In this document: positions 1-7,415 of the stretch, in pieces
Layout of the letters: every line of letters begins with the position of its first letter
Numbering within the stretch: position 1 is the stretch's first letter
Assembly: GCA_049323895.1 (NCBI GenBank)
Contig: JBMOKT010000039.1
Coordinates: 248,001-312,000, forward strand
DNA from: JBMOKT01 sp049323895
GTDB lineage: Bacteria > Bacillota > Peptococcia > Peptococcales > BICA1-8
DNA: 64,000 bases
Direction: 5' to 3'
The notes under the pieces: model-generated
What the model was told of the DNA's origin: nothing
The model's input: the letters and a program-made list of their open reading frames with translations, nothing else
Database searches by the model: none
Made by a program: the position numbers and the translations under genes

Positions 1-158
1 AAGTGAAAGCTTTAGAAGAGCTTAGTACTGTGGGAATAATTGATGAAATGCAAATACTTAACATGAATATAAATACCAGTGGTGGTTTACCTAATTTAAC
101 AGAACAGAAAATTATTGAAGAACAATTAGCAAAAATTAAGAACGAATTAAATGACTAA
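1..158 (+). CDS. C-terminal fragment of an unrecognised protein
   Basis: An open frame enters from the left edge and stops at TAA 156-158, giving about 51 visible residues. The tail is charged and helical (ending KIKNELND) with a Gly-Gly turn in its middle. No domain is recognisable and the start lies outside the window. It ends immediately before a regulatory element at 160, so it belongs to the preceding transcription unit. Confidence 0.6.
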   Translation, partial: VKALEELSTVGIIDEMQILNMNINTSGGLPNLTEQKIIEEQLAKIKNELND

Positions 159-159
159 A

Positions 160-181
160 GTTCATAAACTATACACAATAA
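160..181 (+). promoter_or_regulatory. TTCA 11-bp repeat, weak copy (site A)
   Basis: Two units at 160 (GTTCA) and 171 (ATACA) lie 11 bp apart, matching the first two units of the stronger blocks at 738, 2473, 2970, 11263, 12598 and 18745. It lies upstream of the small membrane protein at 249. This is inferred to be an OmpR/PhoB-family response regulator site; later units are degenerate. Confidence 0.4.
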
Positions 182-248
182 ATAAGTCATAGGACAACTC
201 CTCTTCATAATAGGCTTAATAAAGCTATAAAATGGAGGGGAGTTATCT

Positions 249-548
249 ATGTGGACTATTAAAAAGAAAGCTTGTCATCAACATGTTAAAACTAATAAGG
301 AGAGAGGGATATTAATAGGCTTTTTCTTATCAGTGGTGACAGTTTTATGGCATTTAATACATTGCGGCATGCCTTTAATTATGCCATTGCTAATTATTCT
401 AAATATTCCAATGCCCTCTTTCTTGCATTTTCAAATTCCACCCTTTTTTACTTTCCTGTCAATCATATGGATAATATACTATGTACTACGCAAAAGGGTA
501 ATTATAATATGGCAGTGGTCTTTTCTTAAAAAAGTCAAATTTGATTGA
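249..548 (+). CDS. Small membrane protein of unknown function
   Basis: The 99-aa product is preceded by a strong GGAGGGG ribosome binding site. After a basic, His/Cys-containing N-terminus it has two or three hydrophobic stretches (about residues 22-40, 42-58 and 63-78) and ends in a basic tail. No catalytic motif or family was recognised. It is followed directly by the remains of a heavy-metal-associated domain gene (558-731). That and the site-A repeat upstream suggest a link to the metal/cytochrome regulon, but the function is unknown. Confidence 0.55.
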   Translation: MWTIKKKACHQHVKTNKERGILIGFFLSVVTVLWHLIHCGMPLIMPLLIILNIPMPSFLHFQIPPFFTFLSIIWIIYYVLRKRVIIIWQWSFLKKVKFD

Positions 549-557
549 GGATTTGTG

Positions 558-731
558 ATCTGTGCTGCCTGTGCAGCCAAAATAGAGAAAAAACTCAATT
601 CATTATCGGGAGTAGAAAAGACCACGGTAATTTGAGACAAAAAGTGTAGATGTGAAATATGACAAAGACAAGGTTAGTTTGGAAAAGTGATTTCAGAAAT
701 TGAAGATCAGGGGTATGAAGTAGAAAAATAA
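558..731 (+). pseudogene. Decayed heavy-metal-associated (HMA/CopZ-like) domain
   Basis: Translating across frames recovers an HMA ferredoxin-like fold. A CAACAAKIEKKL segment holds the Cys-x2-Cys metal site, then comes SGVEKTTV, then (after a stop and frame change near 633-640) VDVKYDKDKVSLEK. After a second disruption near 690 follows VISEIEDQGYEVEK before TAA 729-731. No single frame spans it and there is no start codon. It resembles CopZ or the N-terminal module of a CPx-type copper ATPase, inactivated by at least two lesions. Confidence 0.7.
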
Positions 732-737
732 CCTAAA

Positions 738-781
738 GTTCATAAATTGTTCAAATATTTACCCTAGATTGGTCAAAATCT
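738..781 (+). promoter_or_regulatory. Four-unit 11-bp repeat (site B) upstream of the Met-rich protein
   Basis: Units start at 738 (GTTCA), 749 (GTTCA), 760 (TACCC) and 771 (GGTCA), exactly 11 bp apart and mostly ending in ATT. A TATAAA -10-like box follows at about 790. Tandem repeats with a helical-turn period are typical of OmpR/PhoB-family activators. The strong-strong-weak-strong pattern recurs at 2473 and 2970. Confidence 0.7.
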
Positions 782-824
782 CCTGTTAATATAAAATCAC
801 ACCAAATAAAGGAGGTTTTCGATT

Positions 825-1079
825 ATGAAAAAAGCAACAATAATTTTAATTGGCGGTTTATTACTTATCGCTTTAGCAGGAACTGCTATTGCAGAGACTG
901 CCCCAGCACCTCAAGTTCCTGTACCCAATGGACCAAACCAAGAGTTTTATCAGCAAATGTGGAATTTCTGTCATGGTCAAAATGGTATGATGAATGGGTA
1001 TTATGGTAATGGTGCAGCCCCACAGGGCTTTGGCGGCATGATGGGTGGATCCGGATACGGTCCAATGATGGGTTGGTAG
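825..1079 (+). CDS. Secreted Met/Gly-rich small protein
   Basis: The 84-aa product starts at an ATG behind AAAGGAGG. Residues 1-23 are a clear Sec signal peptide (basic MKK, hydrophobic core, AIA cleavage site). The mature part has a Pro-rich linker, one Cys and one His (FCHGQ), and then Met-Met and Gly-rich runs ending GPMMGW. Such Met/His content suggests soft-metal (Cu) or heme binding, by composition only. It is the first gene after regulatory site B and is followed by a strong terminator, so it probably has a separate, more abundant transcript than the lipoprotein downstream. Confidence 0.7.
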   Translation: MKKATIILIGGLLLIALAGTAIAETAPAPQVPVPNGPNQEFYQQMWNFCHGQNGMMNGYYGNGAAPQGFGGMMGGSGYGPMMGW

Positions 1080-1081
1080 TC

Positions 1082-1111
1082 AAAGAGAGTAGCTTCATAG
1101 CTACTCTCTTT
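1082..1111 (+). terminator. Intrinsic terminator after the Met-rich protein
   Basis: A perfect stem GAGAGTAGC (1085-1093) / GCTACTCTC (1100-1108), extended by A:T pairs and followed by TTT. It lies only 25 bp before the next start, so some read-through into the lipoprotein gene is likely. Confidence 0.8.
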
Positions 1112-1135
1112 AGTACTTATTTAGAGGTGACAGTA

Positions 1136-2449
1136 TTGAAAAAAATTCTAATGCTTATACTGGTAGTATTAATTTTATTAATAACCGGATGTTCACAGGA
1201 CCAGGAAAAAATATTAGTTCCTAAATTTTCAGAGGCAATTACAATAGAAAATATTCAAATTAAGGCATCACCTCCAAAGTACCAAGATAATAATTTAAGC
1301 TTTGAACTATCTTTTACAACTCATGCCGGAGATTTGACAGAGAATAACTGGCAGGAAATAATTAGTACTGATATTGACGGGGAAGAGTTAGAACTTGCAG
1401 AGTATAATTACCTTCGTAAATCGGAACACCATCCAATAGTTGAAATAGTAACAACGATAGATAAAGAAACTCTACAAAAAGGAAAACAACTCTCTTTAAA
1501 TATAACGGGGTTAGCCGGCGGTAAAAATGAGAAAATCAGTTGGTCATTAAATAAACTAAATAAGTTTTTATTTCCATCTAAAATCGGGGTTATAGTAAAT
1601 GATATTAAAGGGGATTTGTGGCTATTAACAACTCAGGGTGAAAAAAAATTAGTATATTCCAAAACTAACATAAACGATATTCTGCAAATCAATAATAACA
1701 ACTGGCTGATTTATGATGGAGAAAAGGGCGTTATAGAAAATATAACTTTAAGTGAAGACTTTAAAATAAATGCAAAAACACTTAAAACATCACCATCTTT
1801 AAAAGATATTGCTTACTTTGAATTAGAAAAACTACTATTTGCTATTAGTGAGAACGGGGATAACATCTTGGTAATAAACTTAGAAAACGGAGAAACGGTT
1901 TTATCCTATAAGGATATAATAAAGTCTGCAAGTGATATAGAGGTGATAGGCAATCAATTATTTGTTAGTGAAGAAGATGAAATAAAAATAATAAATTTTG
2001 AGAGCTTTATGCTGGACAAAAGCATGTCTTTAGGTGATAAGGTAATAACAGATATTAAAAAAAGTACCGATGACAAATATCTTTTTGTTATGGATGAGGA
2101 TAAAAATTTAAAGATATTTAATGCTGATGACCAACAAGTTGTTAAAGAAATATATTTTAGCAGAGACTATAGCTACGACCCTATTTTAGAAATAATCTTA
2201 GTATTAAATAAAGAAGGCAATATAATTTATGCATATAATCTCAAAAACAATAATAAAAGAGAGATTCAAGTGGAATATTCATTAAAGGATATTGCGGTAA
2301 TACCTAACAGCAAATATATATATGGAAGCTTAGCAGAGAATAATGATTTAGTGTTAATAAATAGCGATTCGGAGGAAATCATAAAAAGCATATCGGATAT
2401 GGGAATAGAAAATCTTAATGATAATTTTATTATTCTAAATAGCAATTAA
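1136..2449 (+). CDS. Lipoprotein with beta-propeller-like repeats
   Basis: The TTG start at 1136 is chosen because it follows GAGGTGA at the right spacing and gives a lipoprotein signal, MKKILMLIL... with lipobox LITGCS, Cys at about residue 20. The 437-aa mature protein has an N-terminal beta domain. From about residue 150 there are repeated strands of the type ..DIKKSTDDKYLFVMDEDKNL, as in YVTN/WD40-like propellers. It would sit on the outer face of the membrane. It follows the Met-rich protein in the cytochrome maturation regulon. Function is unknown; binding or sensing of an extracytoplasmic ligand is a guess. Confidence 0.65.
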   Translation: MKKILMLILVVLILLITGCSQDQEKILVPKFSEAITIENIQIKASPPKYQDNNLSFELSFTTHAGDLTENNWQEIISTDIDGEELELAEYNYLRKSEHHPIVEIVTTIDKETLQKGKQLSLNITGLAGGKNEKISWSLNKLNKFLFPSKIGVIVNDIKGDLWLLTTQGEKKLVYSKTNINDILQINNNNWLIYDGEKGVIENITLSEDFKINAKTLKTSPSLKDIAYFELEKLLFAISENGDNILVINLENGETVLSYKDIIKSASDIEVIGNQLFVSEEDEIKIINFESFMLDKSMSLGDKVITDIKKSTDDKYLFVMDEDKNLKIFNADDQQVVKEIYFSRDYSYDPILEIILVLNKEGNIIYAYNLKNNNKREIQVEYSLKDIAVIPNSKYIYGSLAENNDLVLINSDSEEIIKSISDMGIENLNDNFIILNSN

Positions 2450-2472
2450 GTCCGTTTATACTGAATTTTTCA

Positions 2473-2516
2473 ATTCACAGTTCTTTCAATATTTATCTAT
2501 AAAACATTCAAATAAT
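2473..2516 (+). promoter_or_regulatory. Four-unit 11-bp repeat (site C) upstream of rhodanese gene
   Basis: Units begin at 2473 (ATTCA), 2484 (TTTCA), 2495 (weak) and 2506 (ATTCA), exactly 11 bp apart. A TATTATATA -10-like sequence follows near 2545 and the rhodanese RBS at about 2571. The third unit is weak, as in sites B and D. Confidence 0.65.
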
Positions 2517-2585
2517 GGATAAAGAACTGACAAAACTTCCTTGTATTATATAGCTAAAGATAAAACAAACAAGGAGGAATAGAAA

Positions 2586-2969
2586 ATGTCAATACCAAAA
2601 GAAATTATAAAACAATTAATGGAAATCTCTGATTCAAAAAGTATTATTAACAATGAGGAATTAGAAAGAATAATTATGACCGGGGAAATCGAGGAATATA
2701 AGGTACTTGACATTAGAGAAAGAGAATTGTTTAAAAAGTTCCGTTTCCCCAATTCTATCAACATCCCCTTTAAAGAATTAGGAAGAAATCTGACTAAGCT
2801 TCCCTCTGATAAGAGGATATTATTAATCTGCAATTCCGGCTTTACGGCAGCTCAATCTCTATCACTATTAAACTCAATAGGATTAAAAACATATATATTG
2901 GAGAACGGCATAAACGGCTACTTGGAAGAAGGCACAAATGCTCGCAAAAATATCTTAAGGACTGCCTAA
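2586..2969 (+). CDS. Rhodanese-like sulfurtransferase (cytoplasmic)
   Basis: A 127-aa single rhodanese domain with no signal peptide. The typical motifs are visible: VLDIRERELF, FPNSINIPF, then ILLICNSGFTA with the presumed persulfide-carrying Cys82, and a final Gly-rich turn ENGINGYLEEG. RBS AAGGAGGAAT. It would transfer sulfane sulfur from a donor to a thiophilic acceptor; the partner is unknown. A paralogue at 11379 shares the N-terminal helix and layout but lacks the cysteine. Both have the 11-bp repeat promoter and flank the ccm operon, which suggests a job in thiol or sulfur handling linked to cytochrome assembly. Confidence 0.8.
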   Translation: MSIPKEIIKQLMEISDSKSIINNEELERIIMTGEIEEYKVLDIRERELFKKFRFPNSINIPFKELGRNLTKLPSDKRILLICNSGFTAAQSLSLLNSIGLKTYILENGINGYLEEGTNARKNILRTA

Positions 2970-3013
2970 GTACACAAATTGTTCACACTTTACCCTAAAA
3001 AAGTTCAATAATA
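2970..3013 (+). promoter_or_regulatory. Four-unit 11-bp repeat (site D) upstream of the ccm operon
   Basis: Units begin at 2970 (GTACA), 2981 (GTTCA), 2992 (ACCCT) and 3003 (GTTCA), exactly 11 bp apart. A TATATAA -10-like box follows at about 3024-3030. This is the only good promoter candidate ahead of the operon starting at 3104. Confidence 0.7.
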
Positions 3014-3028
3014 TTAGTTAAACTATAT

Positions 3029-3057
3029 AAGGGATCACATTAGTGATTCCTTATTTT
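3029..3057 (+). terminator. Hairpin: rhodanese terminator or ccm leader stem
   Basis: Stem AAGGGATCAC (3029-3038) / GTGATTCCTT (3043-3052), with one G-T pair and a 4-nt loop, followed by ATTTT. It can end the rhodanese transcript, or sit at the 5' end of the ccm message if transcription starts near 3037. Confidence 0.55.
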
Positions 3058-3103
3058 CATACACACTTACTACTATGTGTAGTAATATGACGGAGGGGAA
3101 AGA

Positions 3104-4054
3104 ATGAGCATAGGCAAAAAGGTTTTATTTATACTATTATTTGCAGCCCTATTATTTCCAAATGCTGCAGTCGCAGGGGAAGGCATGGAATTAAAGAATT
3201 TCTCTGTTGATATTTGGCCTGAATATGATGACCCAAGAGTTCTGGTTATCTATCAAGGAACATTTGTTAATAAAGGTAACTCGGATTTTTCCGGCTATGT
3301 TAAATTTAACATACCTAAGTTTGAGATCCCCAAAGAGGGACAGATTAGTATGGTTTGTGAAATAGTAAACGGAGGTAACCACTCATGCCAGCCCTATAAT
3401 CTGGAGGATAAGGGTGATTTTGTTGAACTAAGCTGGAAGACAACCAGAGTAATCAAGCCGGGACAGGAGTACCCAGTATTTTTGGAATTTTATTATCTTC
3501 CTTTTGCCAATGAGCCGGCGAAAAGTTTTAACTATGACTTTATTTCAAATTATGATATTCAAGCTCTGACATTCAATATAAAGCAGCCGTTAAGATCAGA
3601 AGAATTTAAGGTTACTCCCCAACCTCTTACAACCAATGTAGATACTAAAGGTTTTTCTAACCATAAGCTCAACTATTCAGATATAAGTGCCCAAGAAAAA
3701 CTAAATTACAAGATAGAATACATAAAAAATGATAACGAGCCTTCTATACAAAAGGAGCAGCCACAGCAGTCAAGTGAGGCAAAGACTCAAGAAACCGGGC
3801 TCCAAAAAACAAATGCGTGGAAAAACCCCCTGATTTACACAATTATAGGTGCTTCCATTATTATTATGAGCGGCTTTATAGTTTTTGGTCTACTTAAGAG
3901 TAATGGTAGAAATAACTTGAAAACAAAATCAAAAAACACCAATTCGGAATTTCTTAAAGAAAAGAAAAAGTTAAGGCAGATGCTAACTAAGGGTCAAATC
4001 TCGGAGCAAACTTACCGGGAGCTTATAGAAGATCTTGAAGAAGAGTATCTTTAA
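3104..4054 (+). CDS. Membrane-anchored ectodomain protein of the ccm operon
   Basis: The 316-aa product has a signal peptide (1-24, ending AVAG), a beta-rich extracytoplasmic domain to about residue 210, a Gln/Glu-rich linker and one TM helix at about 243-264. A basic stretch and a cytoplasmic helical tail (LTKGQISEQTYRELIEDL) resembling a SHOCT motif follow. Two cysteines (CEIVNGGNHSC) sit in the ectodomain. It starts the operon and ends 12 bp before ccmE. Together with the similarly built protein at 7412 it has no counterpart among the E. coli Ccm proteins. A role in apocytochrome handling or anchoring the complex is inferred from position only. Confidence 0.6.
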   Translation: MSIGKKVLFILLFAALLFPNAAVAGEGMELKNFSVDIWPEYDDPRVLVIYQGTFVNKGNSDFSGYVKFNIPKFEIPKEGQISMVCEIVNGGNHSCQPYNLEDKGDFVELSWKTTRVIKPGQEYPVFLEFYYLPFANEPAKSFNYDFISNYDIQALTFNIKQPLRSEEFKVTPQPLTTNVDTKGFSNHKLNYSDISAQEKLNYKIEYIKNDNEPSIQKEQPQQSSEAKTQETGLQKTNAWKNPLIYTIIGASIIIMSGFIVFGLLKSNGRNNLKTKSKNTNSEFLKEKKKLRQMLTKGQISEQTYRELIEDLEEEYL

Positions 4055-4066
4055 AGAGGTGAAAGT

Positions 4067-4474
4067 GTGAATAACAGGGCTCGGCTTATACTGGCAGTTC
4101 TAATAATCATAGGTGCGGTAGGTTATCTAATTTACTTTGGGATGCAGCAGGGGGTAGGTCAGATTTTAACCATTGAGGAAGCACTGCAAAAAAAGTATGA
4201 TAGCAACATTTCCTTTATACAGATGGAAGGTCAAATAAATTACGATGCTGTTATCTACGAACCATATAAGCCTCTTATAACCTTTGAGATTACCGACGGT
4301 AAGAATAATATTACTGTTATTTTCAAGGATGTAAAACCTGATAACTTTGATTCCGGATATCCAATTATTGTTGAAGGCAGGTTTTTAGAGAACGGCAGAT
4401 TTTTAGCAGACAAGCTTTTAGTTAAGTGCCCTTCAAAGTACGAAGAAGAAAATAATGCTGGAGGAGAAATATGA
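4067..4474 (+). CDS. ccmE: Cytochrome c maturation heme chaperone CcmE, CxxxY type
   Basis: A 135-aa protein with one N-terminal TM anchor (about 6-25) and an OB-fold periplasmic-side domain (GQINYDAVIYEP... ITVIFKDVKPDNF... IIVEGRFLENGRFLADKLL). CcmE binds heme covalently and hands it to CcmF. The usual heme-linking His of HxxxY is replaced by Cys: KCPSKY, with Cys121 and Tyr125. This is the CxxxY variant known from some bacteria and archaea. GTG start after AGAGGTGA; the end overlaps ccmF by ATGA. Confidence 0.9.
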   Translation: MNNRARLILAVLIIIGAVGYLIYFGMQQGVGQILTIEEALQKKYDSNISFIQMEGQINYDAVIYEPYKPLITFEITDGKNNITVIFKDVKPDNFDSGYPIIVEGRFLENGRFLADKLLVKCPSKYEEENNAGGEI

Positions 4475-6471
4475 TAGCAGATATAGGATATTTAGCAATA
4501 TTATTAAGCTTGCTCTTAAGCATTTATGCCATTATCGCATCGGCAATATATCTAAAAACAAGGAACATAAAATTCTTTAAAAGCAGCAACGGTGCAGTCT
4601 ATGGAATGCTTCTTTTGAGCAGTTTAGCAATTGTAAGCCTATTGTGGCTCTTATTTAAAGGAGACTTCTCTGTTAAATATGTTTATGAATATACCAGTTC
4701 CGATTTATCCTGGTTTTATCGGCTAACGGCCTTATGGGCAGGAAATGACGGTTCCCTGCTTCTCTGGCTGTGGTTATTAATTATTTATACAGCAATAGTA
4801 GTAAAACAGAATAAAATTAAGGATGCTACACCAATCTCCGTAATTATTTTGTTAATCAACAGCTTTTTCTTCTTATTTGTTATGGCATTCTTAACAAATC
4901 CATTTGAAAAGCTAATGATGATTCCGGTAGAAGGTAAAGGATTAAATCCAATGCTGCAAAGTCCGGGTATGATTATTCATCCTTTGGCTACCTATTTGGG
5001 TTATGTCGGCTTTGCGGTACCTTTTGCTTTTTCCATGGCTAGTCTACTCTTGAATCAGAGTGATGACAGATGGATAAAAGTAACAAGGGGTTGGACAGTA
5101 ATAGCCTGGTTATTTCTAACCATTGGCAATTTGTATGGTGCTTTATGGGCCTATGAAGAGCTGGGCTGGGGCGGCTATTGGGCATGGGATCCTGTAGAAA
5201 ATGCCTCCTTTATGCCCTGGTTAACGGGAAGTGCCTTTTTGCATTCGGTAATGATTCAGGAACGTAAAAATATGTTGAAAATCTGGAATATAGTTTTGAT
5301 TATCATTACATATGTGCTTACTTTATTTGGTACATATTTGGTTCGCAGTGGCATATTGCAGTCAGTTCATGCCTTTGGCAGCTCTGCCTTAGGAAAATAC
5401 TTTTTAGCCTTCACTCTATTTGTATTGATAGCTTCTTTTGTACTTATGCTGTTTAAGATTAACTTATTAAAAGGTGATAGAGAATTTGAGTCATTTATCT
5501 CTAAAGAAAGCAGCTTCTTACTTAATAATTTAATCCTATTAGGAATGACCTTTGCTACCTTTTGGGGGACGGTATTTCCGCTGATTTCTGAGGCAGTTAC
5601 GGGAAACAAGATTACAGTTTCCATACCTTTCTTCAATACCGTGAACGCACCCTTAGGCATCATTCTGGTTCTTTTAATGGGGATTTGCCCCCTTATTGCC
5701 TGGCGAAAAGCAAATATCAAAAATATTGTTGAAAACTTTACGATTTCCGGTGCTTTATCTATTATTTTAGGATTTATCCTTTATTTTTATGGTGTGAGAA
5801 AGTTATATATACTTTTAGGCTTTGTTGTTACATTCTTCGCATTTTCAGCAACAGTATGGGATGTAATCAAAGGAGTTAGAACCAGGAAAAGGATTACCTG
5901 TGAGGGTTACGGACTATCCTTCTTAAGGCTTTTACTCAGGAACAGGAGAAGGTATGGAGGCTATATTATTCACCTGGGAATTCTAATGATGGTTTTTGGT
6001 GTTATCGGCTCCCAGGGTTTTGATGTAGTCAAGCAGGCCACAGTAAAGGTCGGCGATAGGGTTAACATAGGGAGTTATCAAATAGATTATCTGGACTTAA
6101 AGCAAACAAAGGATGGAAAAAATGTAGTTGTCTATGCAGAGCTGCAAGTAAAGAAAGAGGATAGGAATATTGGTAAAATGACACCACATAAGGTTTTCTA
6201 TCCTACCCAAAAACAGCCTTCAACAGAGGTTGCGATAAACAGTACCTGGATAGAGGATTTATATATAATTCTGGCCGGTTGGGAATTAGATGGAACTGCT
6301 ACCTTTAAAATTCTTATAAACCCTTTAGTTAAATGGATTTGGACAGGCGGCTATTACATAGTTATAGGTACATTGTTTGCGTTATGGCCCGGGAGGGGTA
6401 GCCTGGTAGGTGGAAAATATGTTAAATACCAAGTCAACTCTTTTGAAGGAGTTGAGACGTATGAAGCATAA
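4471..6471 (+). CDS. ccmF: Heme lyase CcmF
   Basis: A 666-aa polytopic membrane protein with about 14-15 TM segments that ligates heme to CxxCH of apocytochromes. Family marks: WAGNDGSLLLW in the N-terminal third and the tryptophan-rich WWD-type motif WGGYWAWDPVENASFM (about residues 231-246). Also seen are YLVRSGILQSVHAF, and a large C-terminal extracytoplasmic loop (about 515-620) before the last TM helix. Length matches the family. It overlaps ccmE by 4 bp and ccmH by 11 bp, so translation is coupled. Confidence 0.95.
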   Translation: MIADIGYLAILLSLLLSIYAIIASAIYLKTRNIKFFKSSNGAVYGMLLLSSLAIVSLLWLLFKGDFSVKYVYEYTSSDLSWFYRLTALWAGNDGSLLLWLWLLIIYTAIVVKQNKIKDATPISVIILLINSFFFLFVMAFLTNPFEKLMMIPVEGKGLNPMLQSPGMIIHPLATYLGYVGFAVPFAFSMASLLLNQSDDRWIKVTRGWTVIAWLFLTIGNLYGALWAYEELGWGGYWAWDPVENASFMPWLTGSAFLHSVMIQERKNMLKIWNIVLIIITYVLTLFGTYLVRSGILQSVHAFGSSALGKYFLAFTLFVLIASFVLMLFKINLLKGDREFESFISKESSFLLNNLILLGMTFATFWGTVFPLISEAVTGNKITVSIPFFNTVNAPLGIILVLLMGICPLIAWRKANIKNIVENFTISGALSIILGFILYFYGVRKLYILLGFVVTFFAFSATVWDVIKGVRTRKRITCEGYGLSFLRLLLRNRRRYGGYIIHLGILMMVFGVIGSQGFDVVKQATVKVGDRVNIGSYQIDYLDLKQTKDGKNVVVYAELQVKKEDRNIGKMTPHKVFYPTQKQPSTEVAINSTWIEDLYIILAGWELDGTATFKILINPLVKWIWTGGYYIVIGTLFALWPGRGSLVGGKYVKYQVNSFEGVETYEA

Positions 6472-6964
6472 AAAGAAGATAATTAATACGTCCATAATTT
6501 TACTTTTTCTTATTAATCTAGCGGTAGTTCCTATTTATTCTGCTGAGGTTACCGTAATTCAGAAAGAAATTGAACAAATGCTGGTCTGCCAGGATGACTG
6601 CGGGATGCTGGTCTCAGCATGCGATAATGCTACAGCAGCTTATATGAGAGGGATAATTATAGAGCAAATAGCCCAGGGCAAAACCAAAAATGAAATACTC
6701 CAACACTTTGTATCCATTTATGGGGAGCAGGTCCTTTCTGCACCGAAACCCCAAGGATTTAATCTTACTGCATACGTTATACCATTTCTAGCGGTAATAA
6801 TAGGGACCTTATTCGTTTATTTTGCAATAGAGAAGTGGGTTTTCCATAACCGTCTATCAAATATTGATTTCTTGAGTGGGGAAAATGTGCAGACAAATAA
6901 TGAACAAGTTTTCCAGAAAGAGTATGAAGATAAGTTAGAGCAGGAGCTAAAAAAGTACTGGTAG
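6461..6964 (+). CDS. ccmH: Cytochrome c maturation thiol-disulfide protein CcmH, variant Cys motif
   Basis: The start is placed at ATG 6461 (MKHKKK, after GAAGGAG) because it yields a signal peptide; an upstream ATG at 6410 lies deep in ccmF. The 167-aa protein has the three-helix CcmH domain (EIEQMLVCQDDCGM, then IIIEQIAQGKTKNEILQHFVSIYGEQVL), a TM helix at about 102-122 and a charged cytoplasmic tail. The usual LRCxxCQ site is replaced by Cys43-x3-Cys47, with a further Cys54. It should reduce the apocytochrome heme-binding thiols. No CcmG or CcdA gene is seen nearby. Confidence 0.85.
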   Translation: MKHKKKIINTSIILLFLINLAVVPIYSAEVTVIQKEIEQMLVCQDDCGMLVSACDNATAAYMRGIIIEQIAQGKTKNEILQHFVSIYGEQVLSAPKPQGFNLTAYVIPFLAVIIGTLFVYFAIEKWVFHNRLSNIDFLSGENVQTNNEQVFQKEYEDKLEQELKKYW

Positions 6965-7043
6965 ATTCTAGCCTCTATGACATAAGTCATCCATTATTAG
7001 TAACTAGTAACTATTCTAGGTTATATTTTGGGGGTGGTAAGAA

Positions 7044-7415
7044 ATGGACGAAATTCTTTTTCTTATAGTATTTGGATTAATATTATTAACTATATTGATG
7101 TCAATAGGGCTGCCTTTAGTAAAGGGAGGAAGAAGTACTGGAATTTATATTAACAGGGAAGAACAAATGAACGGTACAGACACAATACTTACTACGATTA
7201 ATGAAATTGAATTTGACTATCAAATGGGTAAATTGGCTCAAGATGACTATTTATACTTGAAAAATCATTATAAGGGTATGGCTGTTAAACTGCTTCAAGA
7301 GAAAGACAAGCAGGATTCAAGCAAAGCAGATGATTTAATAAAGGCAATTGAAAAGGAGATAGAGCTAGAGTTGGTAAATGGAGATAATTCGCCAGTTGAT
7401 GAGGTGGGTAGATGA
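7044..7415 (+). CDS. CcmI-like membrane protein
   Basis: A 123-aa protein with an N-terminal TM helix (about 4-25) and a cytoplasmic helical part containing INEIEFDYQMGKLAQDDYLYLKN. This EIEFDY-x-GK-x-DDY pattern is typical of short CcmI-type proteins found in ccm clusters. No TPR domain follows, so it is the minimal form. RBS GGGGGTGG. It is separated from ccmH by 79 bp and overlaps the next gene by ATGA. Probably a scaffold for the heme lyase complex; assignment rests on pattern plus context. Confidence 0.65.
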   Translation: MDEILFLIVFGLILLTILMSIGLPLVKGGRSTGIYINREEQMNGTDTILTTINEIEFDYQMGKLAQDDYLYLKNHYKGMAVKLLQEKDKQDSSKADDLIKAIEKEIELELVNGDNSPVDEVGR

